From Desulfurococcales archaeon (GTDB lineage Archaea > Thermoproteota > Thermoprotei_A > Sulfolobales > Acidilobaceae), in assembly GCA_015521095.1 (NCBI GenBank), contig WAOU01000107.1:1-5805 (forward strand): a DNA stretch of 5,805 bases, read 5' to 3'. Below are positions 1 to 5,572 of this stretch, one piece after another; positions within the stretch are counted from its first letter, which is position 1; the number at the start of each line of letters is the position of its first letter. The position numbers and the translations under genes were made by a program. The notes beneath the pieces were generated by a model, which was given only the letters and a program-made list of their open reading frames with translations, was not told where the DNA came from and made no database searches.

Positions 1-1875
1 GAAAAACCAGACCTCATAGCAGTCATCCTAGACCTAAGCCAGCCAGAGGCAAGCCTCGGACTCGTAGTACAGGCAATAGAAGCATTCCCCGGAAAAATAA
101 TTGTAGTAGGAACAAAGGCTAACCTAGCACACGCTATGGGATACCACGTAGACACGGAAGCACTTAGCCACATTCTCAAAGTTAAGGTAGTCAAGACCAG
201 CGCATTAGAAAACATCGGTATAGAATCCCTCCGAGAAGAACTCCTAAAAGAGAAGGGAGGAGGCAGGGTAAGAATAGACTATGGCATACTGGAAGCAACC
301 ATCTCCAGGCTCGAAGACGATCCAGAAATAGTAGCCGTGGCGGAGAAACTAGGATACTCTCCAAGATGGATCGCGGTACAATCTCTCTACGGCGACGTTA
401 ATCTCCTAAACGAGCTATCAAGACTCGGATACACGAGCCTAGTAGAGAGACTCGAAGAGACGAGAACAGATCTAGAGAAGAGACTAGGACTCACCCTCGA
501 CATAGTAATAACCGAACACCGCATATCCTACATAGAGAAACTAGCAAAACAAGTAATAGTACGCCGGAAACCAGCCAGCACAAGATGGCAACAAATAGCA
601 GACCTATTCATGCACCCAGTAATAGGAGTATTCCTAAGCTTCCTAGGCCTACTCGCAACATTCACCATAGTCTTCGCGGTAAACACAGGGTTCCCACTAA
701 ACATCATACTAGGAAAACTAGGATTCGAACATGCAGCCACAATAATAGAGAAATACAGTATCTCAAGCCTACTCGACGGCTTCTTCTCATGGCTCGCCAC
801 AGCAACCTCGCAAGCAATAGGAGGTCCCCTAGGCAGCCTCATAGGAGACGGAATAATAGGCGGAGTAGGATTCGTAGTAAGCTTCCTCCCACTAATAGCA
901 ATGATATATCTCTCAATAGCGATACTCGAGGACTCGGGCCTCGCCGCAAGAATGGCCGTCAGCTTCCACCCACTATTCAAGAAGTTCGGTCTAAGCGGGA
1001 GAAGTGTCTTCCCACTGGTCATGGGGCTAGGATGCAATGTTCCAGCCGAGCTAGCCACAAAAGCCCTAAATGAGGAGGAACGGTTCCGGGCGGCGTTTGC
1101 TGTGCCCTTCATTCCGTGCCAGGCAAGGATAGTTGTGATAGCCGCGTTCACAGTAACCCTTGTACAGGGAGTACTCCACCAGACACTGGCAATGAGCATA
1201 GTATTCGTTGAGTCATTTATTGCAGCTATGCTGACGAGCCTAATAGCCAGTAGACTAGTACAGCCGAGGCTCTACAAGGATCTTGTCCCAGATTATCAGC
1301 CCGAGCCAGAAATACTCATGGAAATACCCCCCGTTCATAGCCCCCATTGGAGAGTCATATGGTGGACTGTAAGAGACAACACCCTGCACTTCCTGAAGAA
1401 GGCTGGAACAGTGATATTCCTCCTCGCTATCGCTACTTGGGCAATGCTTAACCTTGGGCCCAGCGGTTACGTAACTAGCATAGACGATAGCTTCGGAGCA
1501 ATAATAGGCGACCATGCTGGTATGGTGACTCATCTTATCGGCGTAGAGAAGGGAACCGACAGGATCCTGGGAATTGCGCTTGTCGACGGCCTAATAGCCA
1601 AGGAAGGAGTACTCACAGCCATCGCTGTGAGCCTGGGAGGAGAATCAGAAGGCATACACAGCGCCATACAAGGACTGGGTCTCACAACCGCGCAGAGCAT
1701 AGCGTATCTCGTGATGATAAGCCTCTACTTCCCATGTATAGCTACGCTAGCAGCAATGATAGGTATCGTTAAGTCCAAGAAACTAGTTGCACTATACGCC
1801 ATATACTCGATCATCCTAGCAATAGTATTTTCGACCCTAACATTCAAGCTCCTACTACTTGTAGGAATACAATAG
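1..1875 (+). CDS. feoB: Ferrous iron transport protein B (FeoB), 3' part, N-terminus outside window
   Basis: FeoB is a membrane Fe(II) permease with a cytoplasmic GTPase domain. The frame is open from base 1, so the gene starts upstream; the ATG at 136 is an internal Met in the G domain. There are 624 visible residues. Residues 1-80 are the end of the G domain, with a G4 position reading TKAN (38-41, normally N/TKxD) and a G5-like TSAL (66-69). Next comes a helical GDI-like linker (about 85-195), then the membrane domain from about 207. The FeoB gate signature GLGCNVPAELATKA has its Cys at 345, PFIPC has Cys 373, the second gate region RILGIALVDGLIAKEG begins at 521, and YFPC has Cys 579 in the last part. 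These conserved Cys-containing motifs make the family assignment firm. The P-loop, switch and G3 motifs lie outside the window. The FeoC-like gene follows after 13 bases. Codon use changes sharply near 1070 (see findings). Confidence 0.96.
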   Translation, partial: EKPDLIAVILDLSQPEASLGLVVQAIEAFPGKIIVVGTKANLAHAMGYHVDTEALSHILKVKVVKTSALENIGIESLREELLKEKGGGRVRIDYGILEATISRLEDDPEIVAVAEKLGYSPRWIAVQSLYGDVNLLNELSRLGYTSLVERLEETRTDLEKRLGLTLDIVITEHRISYIEKLAKQVIVRRKPASTRWQQIADLFMHPVIGVFLSFLGLLATFTIVFAVNTGFPLNIILGKLGFEHAATIIEKYSISSLLDGFFSWLATATSQAIGGPLGSLIGDGIIGGVGFVVSFLPLIAMIYLSIAILEDSGLAARMAVSFHPLFKKFGLSGRSVFPLVMGLGCNVPAELATKALNEEERFRAAFAVPFIPCQARIVVIAAFTVTLVQGVLHQTLAMSIVFVESFIAAMLTSLIASRLVQPRLYKDLVPDYQPEPEILMEIPPVHSPHWRVIWWTVRDNTLHFLKKAGTVIFLLAIATWAMLNLGPSGYVTSIDDSFGAIIGDHAGMVTHLIGVEKGTDRILGIALVDGLIAKEGVLTAIAVSLGGESEGIHSAIQGLGLTTAQSIAYLVMISLYFPCIATLAAMIGIVKSKKLVALYAIYSIILAIVFSTLTFKLLLLVGIQ

Positions 1876-1888
1876 GGGGCCAACCGCG

Positions 1889-2116
1889 ATGAGCGAGATA
1901 AGAATAATACTAAAGCGGATCAAGGAAGGAGAAGACCCGGCAACCGTACTAGCAAGCATAAAGGATCCAGAGAAGAGAAGACTATACACGTATCTCTTAG
2001 CATCACAAGGAAAGTACCGAATAGTAAAACCCAAGGTAGGATGCGACTGCTCAAAGTGTCCCTTTAAGAGATATTGCACCCTGTCTTTTGTCCCTAGAAA
2101 GGCTCCTAGACACTAA
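1889..2116 (+). CDS. FeoC-like small four-cysteine protein downstream of feoB
   Basis: This 75-residue basic protein starts 13 bases after the feoB stop, so it is almost certainly co-transcribed with feoB. A G-run (GGGGG, 1876-1880) eight bases before the ATG could serve as a weak ribosome binding site. The N-terminal half (1-46) is predicted helical and charged, with a possible small helix-turn-helix-like shape ending in GKYRI (41-45). The C-terminal part carries Cys 52, 54, 57 and 63 in the pattern CxCx2Cx5C, with Pro after the third Cys. From family knowledge, proteobacterial FeoC is a winged-helix protein of about 75-80 residues with a C-terminal four-Cys cluster that includes a CxxCP step and binds an Fe-S cluster. 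Length, Cys placement at the C-terminal end and gene position all fit. The inferred role is redox or iron sensing, or control of FeoB. The first Cys spacing is shorter than in the enterobacterial proteins, so this may be an analogue and not a true homologue. Confidence 0.7.
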   Translation: MSEIRIILKRIKEGEDPATVLASIKDPEKRRLYTYLLASQGKYRIVKPKVGCDCSKCPFKRYCTLSFVPRKAPRH

Positions 2117-2190
2117 CACGCTCTCCTAACAGAATCGTCTATATTGTATAGTTGACTTTATTGACAACAAATAAACACTTGGACAACCAC

Positions 2191-2200
2191 ACTATACTAT
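2191..2200 (+). promoter_or_regulatory. Candidate TATA-like element for the alcohol dehydrogenase gene
   Basis: The 111 bases between the FeoC-like stop and the chosen dehydrogenase start are A/T-rich and hold no gene. ACTATACTAT lies about 30 bases upstream of the TTG at 2228 and could place a start of transcription near 2220, giving a very short leader. AAATAAAC near 2170 is an alternative box. Two TTGAC steps (2152-2156 and 2161-2165) lie in the same region and could be part of an operator, but there is no clear palindrome. The assignment is by position and composition only. Confidence 0.3.
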
Positions 2201-2214
2201 TTGAATTATAATAT

Positions 2215-2220
2215 GGGGTG
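2215..2220 (+). promoter_or_regulatory. Ribosome binding site that favours the TTG start at 2228
   Basis: GGGGTG lies seven bases before the TTG at 2228 and resembles the archaeal Shine-Dalgarno core (GGTG of GAGGTGATC). No comparable G-rich motif precedes the in-frame ATG at 2213 or the TTG at 2201. This is the main reason for choosing 2228 as the start, though a leaderless start at the ATG at 2213 remains possible. Confidence 0.5.
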
Positions 2221-2227
2221 TATTCTC

Positions 2228-3394
2228 TTGCCAGAGATCGTGCTTCCTAGAAGAATCATATTCGGTGAAGACGCTGGGGAAGGAATTGTCGGATTACTCG
2301 GTTATCTAAGTGCTAAGAAGGTACTGGTAGTAACCGATGGGGTGATTAGTAGACTAGAAAAATACACTGAGCTAATTAACTCGTTGAAGAACGCAGGTAT
2401 CGAGGTCGTAGAATTCAAGAGTGTTCCTCCAGAGCCTCCCATCGAGATTGGAGAGAAAATTGCAGAGTCAGCAGGAGACAATGTGGATGCTGTCTTGGCA
2501 GTAGGTGGTGGGAGTGTTATAGACGCTGCTAAGGCGGCGTTAGTTAAGCTACATAGGCCCGATGTAGAGATACGGGACGTGGCTCCCTTCAATGTTCTTG
2601 GAATAGAGTTCTCTCGCCCTATACTCGTTGCGGTGCCTACTACTGCCGGTACTGGTAGTGATGCGAGTTATGGTATCGTCTTAACCGTCCACGAAGGAGA
2701 TCGGCACTATAAGATGGCTGTAGGTAGCTTTGAGATCGTTCCTTATGCTTCGGTGCTGGATCCCGGGTTCCCTGCGAGTGCCCCACATAGGATAAAGGTT
2801 GGCGCCGCGATAGATGTCCTAAGCCATGCTTTTGAAGCATTATCAAGTAATAACGGTAATGTTTTCAGTGATGCTCTAGCGGAGAAAGCTGCTATATTAG
2901 TGTTCACAGAGCTGAAAAAGGCTCTAGAGGGAGACGATGAAGCGTTATCGCGGCTCCATCTCGCCGCTACAATGGCGGGCATCGCCTTCACCAACAGTGG
3001 CTTGGGCCTGGCGCATGCAATAGCGCACTCTTTGGGCGGAGAACTGGGAATACATCATGGAACAATGGTAGGCATAGTGTTACCCCGGGTTATAGAGTTA
3101 AACTTAGAGGATCCAATGGTCGCCGAGAAACTCGATAGACTAAAGATAATCCTGGAGAAAGCCTACGGATTGCCAGCTAAAGACAGTATAGTGGGACACA
3201 TTATCGAACTGTACAAGAAGGTCGGGCAACCCACAGGTGTAAGAGAACTGGGAGTCAGCAGAGAGAAATACCTTGAGGTCGTGGAAAAGATGAAGGATGA
3301 AGTATTCCACGACCCAGAGGTCGCGTATGCCCCGGTTATTCCTGACCCAGAGAGGCTCGAGAAGATACTCTTGGACCTCTACGAGCCACGGTAG
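2228..3394 (+). CDS. Iron-containing (group III) alcohol dehydrogenase family protein
   Basis: This is a 388-residue cytosolic NAD(P)-dependent dehydrogenase of the Fe-ADH fold, close to the usual length of about 380-390. The TTG start at 2228 is preferred because GGGGTG precedes it and the protein then opens with PEIVLPRRIIFG, the usual first strand. In-frame alternatives at 2213 (ATG) and 2201 (TTG) add 5 or 9 residues. In 388-residue numbering, the N-terminal Rossmann-like half carries GGGS at 93-96 followed by VIDAAK, and PTTAGTGSD at 137-145. The C-terminal helical half carries the four metal ligands expected of the family: Asp196 and His200 in DVLSHAFE, His263 in GLAHAIAH, and His277 in HHG. 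All are present, so the enzyme should bind Fe2+ (or another divalent metal) and be active. The substrate cannot be read from sequence; butanol/aldehyde reduction, 1,2-diols and lactaldehyde are all possible. It may use the iron supplied by the flanking Feo proteins, but it has its own upstream A/T-rich region. Codon use is richer in T-ending codons than in the 5' half of feoB. Confidence 0.93.
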   Translation: MPEIVLPRRIIFGEDAGEGIVGLLGYLSAKKVLVVTDGVISRLEKYTELINSLKNAGIEVVEFKSVPPEPPIEIGEKIAESAGDNVDAVLAVGGGSVIDAAKAALVKLHRPDVEIRDVAPFNVLGIEFSRPILVAVPTTAGTGSDASYGIVLTVHEGDRHYKMAVGSFEIVPYASVLDPGFPASAPHRIKVGAAIDVLSHAFEALSSNNGNVFSDALAEKAAILVFTELKKALEGDDEALSRLHLAATMAGIAFTNSGLGLAHAIAHSLGGELGIHHGTMVGIVLPRVIELNLEDPMVAEKLDRLKIILEKAYGLPAKDSIVGHIIELYKKVGQPTGVRELGVSREKYLEVVEKMKDEVFHDPEVAYAPVIPDPERLEKILLDLYEPR

Positions 3395-3440
3395 AGCGTT
3401 CTATGCCCCTATTTTGCATTTACGTATACGGCTGGAAATG

Positions 3441-3450
3441 ATAAATAATA
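3441..3450 (+). promoter_or_regulatory. Candidate TATA box for the SCP2-like gene
   Basis: ATAAATAATA lies in the 129-base gap between the dehydrogenase and SCP2-like genes, with purine-rich GGAAATG just upstream as a possible BRE. It would place transcription start near 3470 and leave a leader of about 50 bases that includes the ribosome binding site. The rest of the gap (3395-3523) contains no gene that I can support. Confidence 0.45.
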
Positions 3451-3500
3451 TGATCCTATGACTCTATTAAGTGACTAGACGTATTTCTCGACGATATATC

Positions 3501-3513
3501 GGTGATCGGAGGG
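3501..3513 (+). promoter_or_regulatory. Shine-Dalgarno region of the SCP2-like gene
   Basis: GGTGATC (3501-3507) matches the complement of the archaeal 16S rRNA 3' end and is followed at once by GGAGGG (3508-3513), which ends ten bases before the ATG at 3524. Two tandem candidate sites support this start; the nearer one has the more usual spacing. Confidence 0.55.
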
Positions 3514-3523
3514 AGAAGAAGTC

Positions 3524-3940
3524 ATGCCTAAGTTCCCTAGCCCAGAATGGGCTGAGAAATATTGTGAGGCCTTGAACAATAATGAAAAATACGAGAAGGC
3601 TGGAAAAGGATGGGTCTGGCCAATACTTTTCCTCGTAGAGGATCTCCCAGACGACTTGCAGGCCCAGTATCCTGGGCAGCCGGGCTTCGTCCTCTACCTT
3701 GAGAACGGTAAATGCAAGAAAGTCGAATGGTACGATGACGCCAGCAACGCCGACGCGCCATATGTCTTATCTGCTAAGTATAAGGACTGGCTAGACATAA
3801 TAGAGGGAAAGCTAAATCCTCTCACAGCTATCGTGAGGAGAAAGCTAAAGCTAGTTAAGGGTGACTACGGTACAGTCATGAGATACCCTATAGCCGCTCT
3901 GGAAATGGTGAAGTCAGCACAGCAAGTTCCTAGAGACTAG
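3524..3940 (+). CDS. SCP2 sterol-carrier-fold domain protein
   Basis: This 138-residue soluble protein has no signal peptide or membrane segment. The start is ATG with strong upstream Shine-Dalgarno matches. It opens with FPSPEWAEKYCEALN (4-18), a helix typical of stand-alone archaeal and bacterial SCP2-like proteins. A beta region follows (about 30-82, including GFVLYLENGKCKKVEW). The hallmark of the C-terminal half is DWLDIIEGKLNPLTAI (88-103), then KLKLVKGDYGTVMRY (107-121) and a last helix (122-134). In this family the fold forms a hydrophobic tunnel that binds lipids or acyl-CoA-like ligands; the ligand in archaea, which lack sterols, is unknown. The gene stands alone between two probable promoters, and its stop overlaps the end of the convergent PsiE-like gene. 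Involvement in archaeal lipid handling is only an inference. Confidence 0.85.
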   Translation: MPKFPSPEWAEKYCEALNNNEKYEKAGKGWVWPILFLVEDLPDDLQAQYPGQPGFVLYLENGKCKKVEWYDDASNADAPYVLSAKYKDWLDIIEGKLNPLTAIVRRKLKLVKGDYGTVMRYPIAALEMVKSAQQVPRD

Positions 3941-4397
3941 GACTCAGCTCTATTTCTCCTCTTTTCTGTAGTACTCCTAGAGCCATCCAGGCAACTACTA
4001 GTACTAGGAATGCTATGCTGAGGCTTAGAACCATTTTCCAATCTAGGTGCCTAACCTCTACGGCAATTATTTCTCTAAGTATTGCTAGAACTGCCGCTTC
4101 GATTACAATCCTTATCGGTAGAACCCTTTTTGATATTGCAGTGAAGAGTGTTCTCAGTATATCTATTGATAGTATTAGGAGGAGTATTAAGTCGAGAATC
4201 TCTAGTATATCTGTTTTTGTTGGTAGGCCGAAGCCCTTCTCCGTCTCTATAACTAGAAGGAAGACCTTTACGGATGATAAGACTATCATCAAAGCTAGGA
4301 TAGCGCCAAGTATTAGTTCTAGTGCTTCAATTGTAGCTCTCATCGCCTTACCTAGTGGGTGAAGCCCATTATTACTCATTGCCCTCAGGCCTCTCAT
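3930..4397 (-). CDS. PsiE-like small integral membrane protein
   Basis: This 155-residue protein has four predicted transmembrane helices at about 27-49, 63-85, 94-113 and 121-142. The most diagnostic part runs from the end of helix 2 to helix 3: ILDLILLLILSIDIL, then a basic loop KRVLPIR (90-96) and EAAVLAILREIIAVE (100-114). This matches the conserved core of the PsiE (phosphate-starvation-inducible E) family, whose biochemical role is not established. The most upstream ATG is at 4397. In-frame ATGs at 4379 (preceded by a TGAGG-like site) and 4343 (start of MRATIEALELI) are also plausible, and the 4343 start would fit the family length well. The gene ends 11 bases inside the convergent SCP2-like gene. 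It is divergent from feoA with a 118-base spacer. Nothing in the sequence shows phosphate control, so no gene symbol is given. Confidence 0.8.
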   Translation of the reverse strand: MRGLRAMSNNGLHPLGKAMRATIEALELILGAILALMIVLSSVKVFLLVIETEKGFGLPTKTDILEILDLILLLILSIDILRTLFTAISKRVLPIRIVIEAAVLAILREIIAVEVRHLDWKMVLSLSIAFLVLVVAWMALGVLQKRGEIELSPSL

Positions 4398-4481
4398 CTC
4401 AGCTGTCCTGGGAGATTGATCTATTTCAATTCTCTAACTAGAATGTATTTTCAATAATATGTGTCTACTATTAATATTTGT

Positions 4482-4490
4482 CGTTATACA
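4482..4490 (+). promoter_or_regulatory. Candidate feoA promoter in the divergent psiE-like/feoA spacer
   Basis: The 118-base spacer 4398-4515 is very A/T-rich and lies between two divergently read genes. CGTTATACA is about 30 bases before the TTG start of feoA; TTAATAT (4471-4477) is a second candidate. On the other strand GAAAATACA (complement of about 4446-4454) could serve the PsiE-like gene. The two promoters would be close enough to share a regulator, perhaps one sensing metal. No clear DtxR/Fur-type palindrome was found by eye. Confidence 0.35.
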
Positions 4491-4515
4491 CATATGAATA
4501 TAACGGGGAAAAGAA

Positions 4516-4941
4516 TTGTACTGGCAATCCGACTCATACTATGCCAACTGGTTCGGTTGGGGCCGAGGCAGAGGAAGGAAAGGCTGGGGCAGAGGAAGCA
4601 TCATTGGCCCTGCTCCTCCACAAGTAATACCGATCCAGCCTCCCCAGGGAACAATATCATTAGAACGAGTACCTAGTGGTGCAAAAGTCAAGATAGTCGC
4701 CATACTGGCCGGATACGGTGCATCAAGCAGAGCCTACCAGATGGGCCTAGCTCCAGGTACAATAGTAGAAGTCGTAGAGAACAATCTATTATATCCATGG
4801 ACACCAATAATCGTCAGCGTCCACGGACTACAAGTAGCCATAGGGCGAGGCCTTGCATCAAAAATATTCGTGGAAATACTAGAACAACCAACAACGCAAT
4901 CTACAAGCGGGCCATCCCAGCAAGACAAACAAAACCAGTAA
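4516..4941 (+). CDS. feoA: Ferrous iron transport protein A (FeoA) with W/Y/G/R-rich N-terminal extension
   Basis: FeoA is a small cytosolic SH3-like protein that partners FeoB in Fe(II) uptake. The FeoA domain spans about 46-122: TISLERVPSGAKVKIVAI, then GASSRAYQMGLAPGTIVEVVEN (68-89), then PIIVSVHGLQVAIGRGLASKIFVEI (96-120). These are the normal five-strand core, the R..QMGL.PG loop and the closing A-I-GR-LA-KI strand. The start is a TTG at 4516, the first possible start after an in-frame stop at 4501, with GGGG (4505-4508) seven bases upstream. Residues 1-30 are an aromatic, glycine- and arginine-rich segment (WFGWGRGRGR at 12-21), followed by a proline-rich linker (31-44). Neither is part of the usual FeoA, which is about 75-90 residues. 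The tail after 123 is rich in Q, S and T. The gene lies 2.6 kb from feoB and is separated from it by three unrelated genes, so its expression is probably independent. Confidence 0.92.
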   Translation: MYWQSDSYYANWFGWGRGRGRKGWGRGSIIGPAPPQVIPIQPPQGTISLERVPSGAKVKIVAILAGYGASSRAYQMGLAPGTIVEVVENNLLYPWTPIIVSVHGLQVAIGRGLASKIFVEILEQPTTQSTSGPSQQDKQNQ

Positions 4942-4993
4942 CCCCAGTTGGCTAAATCCCACTAGTTAATTCTCAACCTAGAATCCCGGGCTC

Positions 4994-5020
4994 CTGGCCC
5001 TTGGGCCGGTTTTCCTCTTA
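4994..5020 (+). terminator. Small GC hairpin followed by a T-rich run, possible feoA terminator
   Basis: The 86-base convergent gap 4942-5027 holds an inverted repeat, GGCCC-TT-GGGCC (4996-5007), extendable by one wobble pair and one C-G pair to 4994-5009. It is followed by TTTTCCTCTT. As RNA it would fold with a four-base loop. It lies 55 bases past the feoA stop and 19 bases past the TrmY-like stop on the other strand, so it could separate the two converging transcripts. Archaeal termination depends mainly on the T-run, so the hairpin may be incidental. Confidence 0.35.
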
Positions 5021-5027
5021 AGGGCAA

Positions 5028-5561
5028 CTAAGAATTCTCTGAGGCCATAATGTTGTCGAGGTAAATGTTTACTATTGCCCCAGTTACACCCGGCGAATAT
5101 GGGGCGCCAAGCACTCCTTTATCCGCCGAGACACTATTACCATCAAAGTATTCTACAAGTATAGGCCTATCCTTTTCCAGGATCTCCTTTAGCCTAGACT
5201 CTTTTATCCAGATCTTCTTAGAGTAATAAACCACAATTAACACTGCAATATCCATACTCATAAGATACTGAATAATGCTATGCTCATAGTCTAGTACTGC
5301 GCCTAGTCCTCGGTGTTTTCCTCGTAGAACTGCACGTATCCAGCCAGTCCTCGTCTCATAATCTGGGCGGAGCTGACGTAGCCTGTCGCCTGGTGCTAGA
5401 AGAGTACAGCATTTTAGCGTAACAATTGACAGCGTGTCTCTCCTTATACCGTGGCTTAGCAGGAGAGTGTTAGCTATGAATTCTGAGGCTTCATCTAGGC
5501 TCTTGGGGCTGGGGAGATAATGTATACGCTTGTACTTGTCTAGCTCTATTCCCTGGAGCAT
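5028..5561 (-). CDS. Divergent TrmY-like SPOUT-family putative RNA methyltransferase
   Basis: This 177-residue soluble protein starts eight bases after the srp54 stop. The strongest family signal is FIANTLLLSHGIRRDTLSIV (28-47), whose LSHGIRRD (35-42) closely resembles the LSH-IRRD segment of archaeal TrmY (tRNA pseudouridine-54 N1-methyltransferase, DUF358/COG1901). The ends also correspond: RPILVEYFDGNS (131-142) sits where TrmY has its SAM-binding GDHIG loop, and APYSPGVTGAIVNIYLDNIM (152-171) sits where TrmY has the LSPL...A..CITIIHN helix. The length is near the 190-200 residues of TrmY. The canonical glycine-rich loop is not intact here, so cofactor binding and activity are uncertain. 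It may be a paralogue with another target or a scaffold. The assignment comes from remembered motif similarity and not from an alignment. The N-terminal segment IHYLPSPKSLDEASEF (13-28) is unlike the TrmY start. Confidence 0.5.
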   Translation of the reverse strand: MLQGIELDKYKRIHYLPSPKSLDEASEFIANTLLLSHGIRRDTLSIVTLKCCTLLAPGDRLRQLRPDYETRTGWIRAVLRGKHRGLGAVLDYEHSIIQYLMSMDIAVLIVVYYSKKIWIKESRLKEILEKDRPILVEYFDGNSVSADKGVLGAPYSPGVTGAIVNIYLDNIMASENS

Positions 5562-5567
5562 TATTGT

Positions 5568-5572
5568 ATCAC
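5568..5572 (-). promoter_or_regulatory. Ribosome binding site of the TrmY-like gene overlapping the srp54 stop
   Basis: On the minus strand, GTGAT (part of the archaeal GGTGATC consensus) contains the TGA stop of srp54 and lies six bases before the ATG at 5561. This arrangement suggests translational coupling of the two genes and supports the ATG as the true start. Confidence 0.5.

Noticed and set aside
136..138. ATG at 136 as the feoB start
   Set aside because: It lies within the G domain after the G4 strand, the frame stays open to base 1 with clear FeoB-like sequence, and no ribosome binding site precedes it.
585..1073. A 162-codon open frame on the plus strand in another frame of feoB
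   Set aside because: Its composition is rich in R, N, P, H and S, as expected of a frame-shifted reading of a membrane protein gene, and there is no start signal.
528..1199. A 223-codon open frame on the minus strand inside feoB
   Set aside because: It has no recognisable domain and lies opposite the conserved FeoB membrane domain. It is open because the plus strand is poor in T at codon third positions, which removes antisense stops.
2152..2172. Repeated TTGAC steps upstream of the dehydrogenase, considered as a bacterial -35 box or an operator
   Set aside because: The organism is archaeal, so a sigma-type -35 box is not expected, and the repeats are short, unevenly spaced and not palindromic.
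4461..4676. A 71-codon open frame overlapping the start of feoA
   Set aside because: It shares bases with the FeoA extension in another frame, has no recognised motif and covers the probable feoA promoter.
4734..4928. A short minus-strand frame opposite feoA
   Set aside because: It is fully contained in the conserved FeoA domain and has no family signal.
4984..4991. CCCGGG palindrome after feoA, considered as a regulator site
   Set aside because: A six-base palindrome is too short to separate from chance in a 5.8 kb window.
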